Below, in pieces: positions 9,292 through 16,966 of a DNA stretch of 16,966 bases; position 1 is the stretch's first letter; each line of letters opens with the position of its first letter. The position numbers and the translations under genes are program-made. Under the pieces are notes generated by a model. The model did not search any database. It saw only the letters and a list, made by a program, of their open reading frames with translations, and was not told where the DNA came from. Source of the stretch: Paraphysoderma sedebokerense (lineage: Eukaryota > Blastocladiomycota > Physodermatomycetes > Physodermatales > Physodermataceae); NCBI GenBank assembly GCA_025602915.1, contig JAHLJZ010000166.1, positions 1 to 16,966 on the forward strand, written 5' to 3'.

Positions 9292-10371
9292 TTAAATTTT
9301 CCGCTTTTTATTTTGTATCGTTGCTTCCAAAGGTGGAGTACAAGACAATTTTAATAACTGTATTACTGGATCTTGCGGTCCCTCCTTGTAGTTCTGTATT
9401 GCAAAAGCCTGGATGTCACCTTTCAACTCTCTTCGAATACTAGCAATGTTCGCTTGTGTTACAGTTTTAATGTCACATCCTGTTACAATTCTCTTCATAC
9501 GTCCCATCACGAAGGCCCCGCAGTCGATCCCCCCAATTTGCTTCGGAAGATCCTACGCAAAACTCGGAATATTAGTTAAAACTTGAAACACACAGACCCC
9601 ATTGGCTACTTACAAACTTTACATCCACCCAATCATTTCGTTGAAATTGCAGACCCAATCTTTCAGCCTCGTTTGGCAGCAATTCATCTAATATTGTCTA
9701 AAAAAGTTGTATTTTTAGGCAATTTGATCGTCGTCGTGTCAGTTCAAATCTTCCTTACATCTTCAAATCCCATTGTCAAACCCAAAGAATCTATATACGC
9801 ATATTTTTTATACTTTCCAAATATCAGACCCAGGCCAAAATGATTTTGCCAGTATGTGGGTATTAAACAGAGGCTTAGATCGAAAATATTGATGTTATTC
9901 TGGGTGAAAAAGTTGGTTAGATGACTCCATCTCTACAAATTGACTTTTAACCTGATACCGTGTATTAACTTTGATTAATATCTTTCGGTGCCCACAATCT
10001 TCGTATCCCTGGCTGCGAAGACGGTGGAAGAAATGTGCGGACAGAATAAACATATTGGGACCAGCTATTTCGTTAAGCAATTCGGAATATAAGGAAACGG
10101 TCTAATAGTGAGAGCATAATGATGTCAGTTAGAGCTTTGATTTCTCTACGAAGTCAAACATTACAAAAGTGCCGAGTTGCTGATTATCTTCCAGATATGG
10201 AAGGGCTTGTTCAATAACTCGTTCTCTGGGAAACAGTTTATCGATTTGGTTGTTGCCTTGAACTTCTGGTGTTTTGTATGCGAAGATGAGTCCGACCATA
10301 ACTGGGAGGGTAAAGTATCGGAAGAAGATATCAAATTCTTTTGGGACCCCAAATAATTTGATGTCGGAATG
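9292..10371 (-). other. Ulp1/SENP-type cysteine protease module of the MULE gene
   Basis: Five exons (10371–10150, 10101–9952, 9899–9759, 9697–9614, 9552–9292) are all in phase with no stop. The fold markers run in the usual order: MFILSAHFFHRL and SQGYEDCG, the catalytic His of WQNHFGL (9842–9840), the Asp of YIDSLG (9791–9789), the Gln of LPKQIGG (9540–9538) and the Cys of GIDCGAFV (9522–9520). Ulp1 proteases process SUMO-like proteins; their role in transposition is not established. The four key residues are all present, so this half could still be active if expressed. All four introns inside it are 48–61 nt with GT–AG ends, two with a CTAAC/CTAACT branch sequence. Confidence 0.85.
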
Positions 10372-11033
10372 CTCAGTGAGCATTCAACAGCGCACACGTT
10401 TTTGTCACGATTGAAAGTTGTTACGAGAGGTTGCGAAGGAGTCTGTGCTTCCTGTGTTTGACGGGAGGACTCCTGGCTGTTCTCAACTTGAGTTACCTGA
10501 TTTACACCACTATACAAGTAGAAAGCCACAGAACGCTGCGTTTCTTTTAGTGTCTTTCTCCGTAAACATTTTCCAGCCTTTTTGATTTCATCCCAAATAT
10601 CCACTACTAACTTACCCAACCCACGGGTATCTAAGACTTTATCGATATGTTTTTCATTCCCCATGTTCTCCTGCAAATGATGAGCTAACTCCAAAAAGCA
10701 TTTCACTGTATTCTCTCTCTTCATTTCAGATTTCCTGGAGGCCTCGGCGTCCATGTCGAATTCGAATTCCATTTTACGACAATTTCCGTCATTCGGAGGA
10801 GCGCTCTTCCCTTCTGGGTTTACCAGTTCCGTAGTCGAGACATCCGACTTTTCCATCTTCAAATCGTTTGACTCTTGGGATTCACACGAAGCTGTTTCAG
10901 AGCTTTCCGATGAATCCTTTACAATTCTTGGAAGTGCGTAGGATTTTTGTTGTAGGAATTCAACATTGACACACACAACTTGAATGTATGGGGGAATCCG
11001 CTGTCGAGCGAATTGTGTTGCGTGAGGAATTTT

Positions 11034-11307
11034 TGCGCCTGTGGCTGACTCTAATAGGTGTCGCAGCGTGAACCAGATGCTTGCATAAAAAGTACTTGTG
11101 TTGGCCAAAGCTGGGACATGAACAGATCCATTTCTTGATATTCGTCTGATATGACCCCTGCGACAGCTTTTGGGATAAGAGATTCCAACTGTCGATGAAC
11201 CCTTTCTTCCACGATGGGGCTTGTCTATTGGCATTTAATAGATGGAAGCGTTGTTCAAGGTGGCGGTGAAATCTTTTAACAATAACGAAAATTAAAAAGT
11301 CGATACG
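11034..11307 (-). other. SWIM zinc-finger exon of the MULE transposase
   Basis: The frame starting at 11307 follows the 60-nt intron and reads RIDFLIFVIVKRF, then APSWKKGF, then WICSCPSFGQHKYFLCKHLV. That is a Cys-x-Cys...Cys-x-His SWIM finger, the DNA-binding hallmark of MULE transposases. This frame is not among the long open frames; it stops about 40 codons after the finger. The neighbouring frame then carries FARQRIPPYIQV and the long acidic linker, so a one-base shift or a 73-nt intron lies just after CKHL. Confidence 0.7.
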
Positions 11308-12720
11308 CTATGTGTGAATTAGACACCGGTTACCGTCTGAATAGTATGTAAGACGAGTTCTACGTACAGGTCGAACGAATTTGTAAAGATAATCCCTCTT
11401 GAGAACTTTCCAAAGCGACTCGACAAGCATGGTTGTCCTTGCCATTGGGATTTCATCGCAGCTGCTCAAAGACCACCATTGCCATTTACAAGGAGAGTAC
11501 CAGTGCATCCACATGTAACGAAAAACCTGTGGTAACTGATTTAATCTGCAAAAATCGTACATTTCGTTGACGCAAATTGTCCATATTTGCTCCCTTGACA
11601 ACGTCACATTTTGGGCATTTCGATGAACAGGAATCTTTGTGTGATAGTGATAATGACGTTCCATTATATCCATGATTTCTTGGTGATGTTCCTTCCCTGT
11701 GCACTTAGATGTGAGCATGAGTACGCAGTAAACGCAACTCGGAACGATCCTGCAAAAGTTTCACTGCAAAAGTTTCCCCGTATAGCATTATTCGACCATT
11801 GAATATCCATTCCAAGAGATTCAAATGCGTGCTTATTAATTGTGTCCTCCTTAATTTCCGGACCGTGTTCCTTCTTTTTTAATCTGTCTGTGACGGCTTT
11901 TTTCAGATGCCACAAACATAGCTGTATACTAATATTCGGCCATACCTGTATTCAATATTACTCTCTGAATCCTTAAAAGTATTGAGAACATTTCACTTAC
12001 CGTTTGTGCGGCGCCAATTTGAGCAGTATCTTTGTCTGTGAGCAGAAATGTCGGCTCCAGACCCATAATTTTCAAATTTTTAAACCATTCGCAAAGCGGA
12101 ATAGCTCTTTTGCCTTGATCAGTTTTGGAATTCTTGGTTTCCAATAGCATATAAGATAAGGGCAGCGCACTTCCATGAAATTCACCCATTACAGTATCAA
12201 TTCGAACCCCAGGTGATTGGTTTTATCTGAAGTTTGATCAATTAGATAACAGCAAATGATTCACATCAGAATTGCAGGATGTAGACACTTACAAGTGGCA
12301 TCAACAAAAGTTTCTTCCACAGCACCGATCTCCATTAGTCTCCAAAAGGGAGTAGTGAAAGCAAAATATCGGGACGGGTTCGTTGCATCACAAACAACCT
12401 TATAATTGGTCTCTTTGGATAGCAAATTCAAAGCGGATTGTGTCTGGTCGGAATGGGTTACGTATTTATCTTTTAGATAGACATACCACCATCGATAGAC
12501 CTGCACGTATGGTCAGTTATGAGTAATCCTACTGATATTAGCGTGGAGCAACATCACCTGAGGTTGCGTCACCAGTTTATCATCCGGAAATTGTTCCTTC
12601 TGTTCCAGGTACTCTGAATAAATGTCTTTTGCCGATGCATCGGTCGAAGCGACTTTTTGCATGATAAAATTTTTCAGTTCCTTCGATAATCCGTAGCTCT
12701 CCGTTGTCGGGTGAAAACAA

Positions 12721-12957
12721 CCATGGGAATACGTGAAGAAGATGTATGCGTCATTACATGTAGTCACTCACCAGACTTTTGTTAAGGACGTGCCGCAACA
12801 AATTGATAATTACAACTGTGGGGTTTTCGTTATAGAATACATACGACGGATGATATTAGGAGCGGATATGACATCGCCAATTGATGGGGATGTGTTAAGA
12901 TTGAAGATATTAGAAGCCTTGCAAAAGGTTTCCATAGAGCCCCTCAGTCGGACTTGA
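12721..12957 (+). pseudogene. Second Ulp1 protease fragment, opposite strand
   Basis: The frame reads PWEYVKKM and then DVPQQIDNYNCGVFVIEYI, ending at 12957. VPQQ and NCGVFV are the catalytic Gln and Cys motifs of C48 proteases. The His and Asp part is absent, because the DNA upstream is the minus-strand MULE exon. Its sequence differs from the protease of the adjoining element (LPKQIGGIDCGAFV), so it comes from another family. It may begin with an intron acceptor CACTCACCAG at 12774. An AATAAA lies about 30 nt after the stop. Confidence 0.7.
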
Positions 12958-13773
12958 TACATTGATCTATATATAGTATAATGACTTAATAAATGCTTTC
13001 CGCCAATTATGCTTTCAGCATATACTCTACTGGATCCTTCCGTAAAATTTTCCAGTGAACGTGTGAACGAAAAATTTGTTTACCCGCTAGGGTACTCGAC
13101 TTCGACGGGTTATCACCGAAGTTCAAAAACTTTGCTTCGTAATACTTCCGCCCTGATCATATCCGACCCTCAATTGAGATGGGTTGCTTTATTTGTGAAT
13201 ATCTTTCACTAATTTTACCAATGCATGTCGAGTGATCAGTGCATTGGTGGATGACTGCTTTGGTACAGCATGGCAGGCGATAAACTTGTTATTATCATCC
13301 GAGGAGGTGCATTTCGTAATAAGAATATATTCTTCTAATATATATATATCGTCCTTGAAAACCTCCGACTGTAAATGATAACCTTCGACCTCTCATAAAG
13401 GCTATCACCCAAGACATTCTGACTTTGAGATGTCACGGCGTCACCAGGACATCCGGGAGATATATTTCTCTCAAGGATATCCCCAGGATGTCACCGGATC
13501 TTGGGTGTGTAATGATTAATAAAATCATAGTCATTTGTTAGGTATAATTCTTAGTTGATTGGTAATATTTCTTCTTTTTCTTCCCTATATATACCAAACT
13601 CCATACAAATACTAAACATATGTTACGAATATCAAATACCGAAAATACCACACTCAAAATACATAACACATGCTAACAACATCAAACATAACAATAGAAT
13701 ATAAATTTGGTAACATCAACCAAAACAATTACATTCCTTTCCAACGAACAACGGAGAGTATAGTATTGAGAAT
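12958..13773. other. Non-coding spacer with short palindromic repeats
   Basis: A 67-codon frame at 13009–13212 has no recognised motif. From 13250 to 13520 there are AT repeats, a GGAGGT/ACCTCC pair around 13300–13370, and a small element with CACCCAAGA/TCTTGGGTG ends (about 13407–13508). The last 200 bases before the LTR are A-rich and featureless. Confidence 0.4.
13407..13508. repeat. Candidate miniature element with CACCCAAGA ends
   Basis: CACCCAAGA at the left and its reverse complement TCTTGGGTG at the right bound about 100 bp. Inside, GATGTCAC, GCGTCACC, GGACATCC, GGATATCC and GGATGTCACC recur. TA dinucleotides flank both ends but prove nothing alone. Confidence 0.3.
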
Positions 13774-14095
13774 TGTTAAAGATTGAAGAATCTATTTTTG
13801 GTTTTCTATTTTTAGTATAGTTTACAATATGTTATTGTTTATATTTAGCTTAGTTAGGTTATATTCAGTCATTCATTGTATGATAAAGTAGTTAACTTAG
13901 TAGTTATTGTTTGTTATATTAGTTTAGGGCATAAGTGGCTAATCATGCAACGTACATGGTAAAACGCATCAACGCGTAGTTTAAGTGTTTATTCCGCAGA
14001 ATCACTTAAGTCTATATTTAGAGCATTACTTGTCTATAAAAGGAAGCCTTCTACTTCCTAAATAAATAATTCTGATCTTGCTCTAAATCTTAACA
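13774..14095 (+). repeat. Copia 5' LTR
   Basis: A 322-bp sequence from TGTTAAAG to CTTAACA, with TG...CA ends. A TATA box (TATAAAAGG, 14035–14043) and AATAAA (14061–14066) lie near its 3' end. A second copy, about 96% identical by eye, sits in reverse orientation at 14543–14865. It is followed at once by a primer-binding site and gag. Confidence 0.85.
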
Positions 14096-14107
14096 GGTTA
14101 TGAGCCC
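14096..14107 (+). promoter_or_regulatory. Copia primer-binding site, initiator tRNA anticodon-arm type
   Basis: GGTTATGAGCCC directly abuts the LTR. It is complementary to the anticodon stem-loop of initiator tRNA-Met rather than its 3' end, the half-tRNA priming known for Drosophila copia. The matching tRNA arm is GGGCTCATAACC, as in yeasts; animal and plant initiator tRNAs have GGGCCCATAACC. Confidence 0.7.
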
Positions 14108-14160
14108 TAACTTCTAAAATCTGAAACTTAACATTCACATCCTCGCTACTCCACTCCAAC

Positions 14161-15275
14161 ATGTCTACTACCAACACTTCTAACTCAATGGTTCCCAATC
14201 TTCGATCCATTGATAAGTTCGACGGCAAAAATTTCCAACTCTGGACATTCAAAATTAAACTCGTGTTATTCGAACTTGACCTGTGGTCAGTAACTGAGAC
14301 GAATGCAACTAGCTCATCTGATGAGGACCCTGAATTTCAGAAGAAAGATCAGAAGGCATTTTCCATTATATGCCTGAGCTTGAGGGAAGTTACCCCATGT
14401 GGTTAATTGCAACTCCAGCTCAGAAGTGCTCAAGAAGCTCAGCGGACTTTATGAATCCACCGGCCTGGTCAACAAATTATTCCTCCGAAGAGAACTCTTC
14501 TCCTTGAAGAAGTCAAAAGAAGATGACATGGTGACACACATCTGTTAAGATTTAGAGCAAGATCAGAATTATTTATTAAGGAAGTAGAAGGCTTCCTTTT
14601 ATAGACAAGTAATGCTCTAAATATAGACTTAAGTGATTCTGCGGAATAAACACTTAAACTACGCGTTGATGCGTTTTACCATGTACGTTGCATGATTAGC
14701 CACTTATGCGCCTAAACTAATATAACAAATAATAATTGCTAAGTTAACTACTTTATCATACAATGAATGACTAATTGTAACCTAACTAAGCTAAATATAA
14801 ACAATAACATATTGTGAACTATACTAAAAATAGAAAGCTAAAAATAGATTCTTCAATCTTTAACACACATCAACAAAATAGTCATGGTCTCTCAAGAATT
14901 AGCCCCCATTAATTCATCTGTTGAAGAGAAAGATGTAGTCATGTGTCTACTAGCTAGTCTCCCACCGGAATATGAAACTTTTATCACTGCCATGGAAGCT
15001 CGTGATCAAGAAAAGTTGACTATGGAGTTTGTCAAATCAAGATTGATACAGGAAGAACTGCGAAGAAATGATAAAGAGGACAGTGCATCCTCTGGTGAAA
15101 CCGCATTCTTCAGTAAACAGAAATTTAAAGGCAAAAAGAAAGGAAAGTGTCATTATTGTAAAAAGTTAGGCCATTACGCCAATGAGTGTAGAAAACGGAT
15201 TGCTGACCAGAATTCCTCTTCCCAAAAAGGAACGCAGAACGCGAATTTCCTGTTCACCACAGCTCTCACTACATC
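14161..15275 (+). pseudogene. Copia gag, frameshifted, interrupted and truncated
   Basis: The gag starts MSTTNTSNSM and has the Copia core KFDGKNFQLWTFKIKL, then, after a one-base shift near 14393–14396, KLSGLYESTGLVNKLFLRR. It is cut after VTHI by a solo LTR (14543–14865) and resumes with NKIVMVSQELAP in the same frame, continuing through LASLPPEYE to a CCHC zinc knuckle, CHYCKKLGHYANEC (15148–15189). The coding sense ends near 15276, where an inverted repeat begins. Protease, integrase, reverse transcriptase and the 3' LTR are absent. Confidence 0.8.
14543..14865 (-). mobile_element. Solo LTR of the same Copia family, inserted in gag
   Basis: This 323-bp reverse-oriented LTR has TG...CA ends and matches the 5' LTR at 13774 with about a dozen differences. 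It is flanked by CACATC on both sides (14537–14542 and 14866–14871). Leaving out the LTR and one repeat copy joins the gag frame exactly. It arose by insertion of a second element and loss of its interior through LTR recombination. Confidence 0.85.
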
Positions 15276-15360
15276 AATGGTGATTATACGAGCCACGAAG
15301 TGGCGAAGTATACATCTCGATTATACGAGATGTGAGTGAATTATATAATAAACTGCTCAT
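15276..15360 (+). repeat. Left arm of an 85-bp perfect inverted repeat
   Basis: Identical, base for base, to the reverse complement of 15638–15722. It contains two small hairpins: GCCAC-GAA-GTGGC (15292–15304) and ACATCTCG/CGAGATGT (15312–15333). It ends with AATAAACTGCTCAT. It begins where the Copia gag loses sense. Confidence 0.85.
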
Positions 15361-15637
15361 AGCACCTTTATTCCTTCCTGCGCGTCTCGTGACCAGGAAT
15401 TTGCAAAGACAAAATTGTTTTCCTAAACAATTTCTCTAATCTTTTTCCTTACGGAGCTTCTCGTACCATCCTCATGAACACCTTCTATATACATGCTGTC
15501 TCTAAACTACTTGCGCTCACTGCATCCTTACTTCTGTTGCTGAATTCCCTCTAACTCCTTTCGTCTGACAGGCATATGAGTCCCACTTCCACTTTCCTTT
15601 TCCACGTTGTGTTCATCATGTTGGGCGGGAGGGCGGA
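15361..15637. other. 277-bp spacer between the inverted-repeat arms
   Basis: Pyrimidine-rich on the plus strand, with no open frame and no recognised motif. It ends in a short GC-rich run (GGGCGGGAGGGCGG) just before the right arm. Confidence 0.5.
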
Positions 15638-15722
15638 ATGAGCAGTTTATTATATAATTCACTCACATCTCGTATAATCGAGATGTATACTTCGCCACTT
15701 CGTGGCTCGTATAATCACCATT
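15638..15722 (-). repeat. Right arm of the 85-bp inverted repeat
   Basis: Reverse complement of 15276–15360 without a mismatch. Between it and the recombinase stop codon are two more copies of AATAAACTGCTC (15746–15757 and 15773–15784). The last overlaps the stop codon, which ties the repeat to the recombinase element. Confidence 0.8.
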
Positions 15723-15782
15723 ATACATCGATGTTTCGTTCATAAAATAAACTGCTCTCTGCAACGATCCTTAATAAACTGC

Positions 15783-16966
15783 TCACCCCCTCTTGATCTT
15801 TCCAACTGCCCGATTTTGGTTCTGATTTGACTCTGTCCGACTTGATGCAGGCCGACTCCATAATTTTGTTGGCTCATCCTTCTTGACCTCCGCCATTACT
15901 CTTGGTACCGTCGAACGATCATAATACTTCTTCATTATCGCTTCTGATGACCATGTGTTCGCGCGAGCTTCCTCTGGGGACCACCCGGCTAGAATCTGAG
16001 AAGAAAGAACGGCGGCTCGAATTGAATGTGGTTTGAAACGAGTTGGTAAATTGGCTTCACTGAAAATCTCTGATATCCAGCGTCGGATTGTATCTGCTGT
16101 CGCTGCTTTGTATGGTTTCACTGTTGTTGTAAAAACATGATTCCCACACCTCTTCGAACTGAACCTGCGTTCGTATTCCAACCATACTGCACCAATATCC
16201 AGCAAAGGGCGGTCTGTCCATCGAGGCATACTGATATCAACTAACTTCTGCTTTCTCCGCCACGTTTCTTTTGGTGCTTGCACCCTACCATGAAAGGCGT
16301 CTGCTGTGACCCTTATTTGATTGTATAAGAGCTTCCGTAAGCAACTGACTCTACGTTTACAACCCATCAAGATGAGGATGGCCAACTTCCCGCTTAACCT
16401 AATGTCTGATAATCTATGATTCGGACCAAAGGCCTCCAGGATGTCCAAGATGATGTTCAGGTCCCAGGTATCAGAGTACTTTGGTCCCGTCGGTGGCTTG
16501 GTGAATCGGAAAGCTTTGAAAACTGACTTAATTAGATCATGGTTCCCTATCGAATTCCCCTCCACCTTTGGTAAGGCTGATGAAATAGCTGAACGATAAG
16601 TGGCCAAGGAAGTGACAGACACTCCGTCTTCAAACTTTGTCACCAGAAACTCTAATACTTGGTTGAGATTGGGCTCCAAAGGATCTTGACCCCTTCCACG
16701 ACACCAGCAATTGTATTGATTGAAGCTTGAGTCGTACTGTTTAGCGGTGGCTTCACTGATTCCTTGACAAATGTATCCCTGCACCTTCTCCGAAATTCCG
16801 AGCTCTGTGTACTGTCTCCGGAGACCCTCCAGGCGGCGCTCTCGTGATGATTTAGTCTGATCATTGTTGCGCTTGGGTAAAGAATGGTCTGCTCTGTCAG
16901 TGGAAACCGAATCGGGTTGTCGATGGTCATATGAAGAAGCTGGGGATACCACACTGACGATGGCCA
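15783..16966 (-). CDS. Tyrosine recombinase of a DIRS/Ngaro/Crypton-like element, 5' end outside the window
   Basis: The frame is open from the right edge to a stop at 15783, at least 393 codons. It has an N-terminal core-binding part (SEATAKQYDSSFNQYNCWC and TSLATYRSAISSALP, about 66–128 counted from 16952), then TWDLNIILD. The catalytic part has Arg200/201 in GCKRRVSCL, His309-x-x-Arg312 in FKPHSIRAA and Tyr343/344 in MKKYYDR. This is the R-H-R-Y set of tyrosine recombinases that integrate circular DNA intermediates. No intron or break is seen, so it may be active. In DIRS and Ngaro elements this gene is the last before the terminal repeats, which fits the inverted repeat just downstream. 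Reverse transcriptase would lie beyond the window, so Crypton cannot be excluded. Confidence 0.8.
   Translation of the reverse strand, partial: AIVSVVSPASSYDHRQPDSVSTDRADHSLPKRNNDQTKSSRERRLEGLRRQYTELGISEKVQGYICQGISEATAKQYDSSFNQYNCWCRGRGQDPLEPNLNQVLEFLVTKFEDGVSVTSLATYRSAISSALPKVEGNSIGNHDLIKSVFKAFRFTKPPTGPKYSDTWDLNIILDILEAFGPNHRLSDIRLSGKLAILILMGCKRRVSCLRKLLYNQIRVTADAFHGRVQAPKETWRRKQKLVDISMPRWTDRPLLDIGAVWLEYERRFSSKRCGNHVFTTTVKPYKAATADTIRRWISEIFSEANLPTRFKPHSIRAAVLSSQILAGWSPEEARANTWSSEAIMKKYYDRSTVPRVMAEVKKDEPTKLWSRPASSRTESNQNQNRAVGKIKRG

Larger units (their letters stand above)
9292..12720 (-). pseudogene. MULE transposase fused to an Ulp1 (C48) protease, 11 exons, 5' truncated
   Basis: Eleven exons can be threaded from 12720 down to the stop at 9292, with introns of 57, 66, 55, 68, 60, 53, 48, 52, 61 and 61 nt. 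In order the product has SYGLSKELKNF, QPQVYRWW, the first catalytic Asp in FVDATYK, PLSYMLLE, the second Asp in LLTDKD, WPNISIQLCLWHLKKA, the Glu of TMLVESLWKVLKRDYL, a SWIM finger CSC...CKH, an acidic linker with KCFLELAHHLQEN, and a C-terminal Ulp1 domain. This is the order of fungal and plant MULE transposases that carry an Ulp1 module. Two frameshifts are apparent, near 12200 (one base short) and near 11040 (one base extra, or an extra intron). The start is missing where an opposing fragment begins. Most likely a decayed autonomous element; terminal inverted repeats were not found. Confidence 0.8.

Noticed and set aside
9583-9843. 86-codon plus-strand frame
   Set aside because: It is opposite the Ulp1 exons that carry the catalytic His and Asp, so it is a shadow.
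10161-10371. C-terminal 70 codons of the long frame at 11234–10161
   Set aside because: A 53-nt intron at 10424–10372 moves the gene to another frame that leads in phase into all protease exons; the tail of the long frame is probably not coding.
12195-12210. GGTTCGAAT-like tRNA B-box match on the minus strand
   Set aside because: It lies in the LGFE coding motif of the MULE transposase, and no A box or cloverleaf surrounds it.
13009-13212. 67-codon plus-strand frame after the Ulp1 fragment
   Set aside because: No recognised motif and no frame link with the Ulp1 fragment, which already ends in a stop.
15276-15339. Last 20 codons of the gag-containing frame
   Set aside because: They are translated from the inverted-repeat arm, not from Copia sequence.
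1-16966. CRISPR arrays, bacterial operons and ribosome-binding sites
   Set aside because: No regularly spaced direct repeats are present, and spliceosomal introns show the DNA is eukaryotic.

Overview
The window is eukaryotic DNA. Its genes are split by short GT–AG introns; I placed fifteen, of 48–70 nt, by reading-frame continuity. Most of it is selfish DNA or genes that travel with it: two classes of DNA transposon genes, a Copia retrotransposon, a tyrosine-recombinase element and a transposon-associated zinc-cluster gene, with one apparently intact cellular gene at the left. The lineage is not settled by the sequence. The very short introns, the KDZ-type cysteine-cluster gene, a MULE transposase fused to an Ulp1 protease, and a Copia primer site fitting a GGGCTCATAACC initiator tRNA anticodon arm (yeast type, not the GGGCCC form of animals and plants) together make a fungus my first guess. 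A small-genome invertebrate or protist is not excluded.

Left part (1–2640): a minus-strand two-exon gene for a type II membrane protein joining a LicD/fukutin-type phosphotransferase domain to an endonuclease/exonuclease/phosphatase domain. Next (2641–4302) comes non-coding DNA with a GC-rich island and a roughly 175-bp inverted-repeat element. Centre left (4303–6698): a plus-strand four-exon gene of the KDZ-associated CxC / HMGXB3-like kind, with SWIM-like zinc clusters, broken by one extra base at about 5876. Then (7210–8890) an unrecognised two-exon minus-strand gene overlaps a Ser/Pro/Arg-rich open frame.

Centre right (9292–12720): an eleven-exon minus-strand MULE transposase fused to a C-terminal Ulp1 (C48) cysteine protease. 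The protease half keeps its His, Asp, Gln and Cys; the transposase half carries two apparent frameshifts and has lost its 5' end. Where it is cut off, a second, different Ulp1 fragment (12721–12957) lies head to head on the plus strand.

Right part (13774–15275): a Copia 5' LTR, half-tRNA primer site and gag. The gag is interrupted by a reverse-oriented solo LTR of the same family with a 6-bp target duplication, and is cut off at 15276 by sequence that appears to belong to a tyrosine-recombinase element. That element shows an 85-bp perfect inverted repeat (15276–15360 and 15638–15722), four copies of AATAAACTGCTC and a DIRS/Ngaro/Crypton-like recombinase gene running off the right edge (15783–16966). 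The genes do not form a pathway; the window reads as a nested transposon graveyard beside one host glycosylation-type gene.
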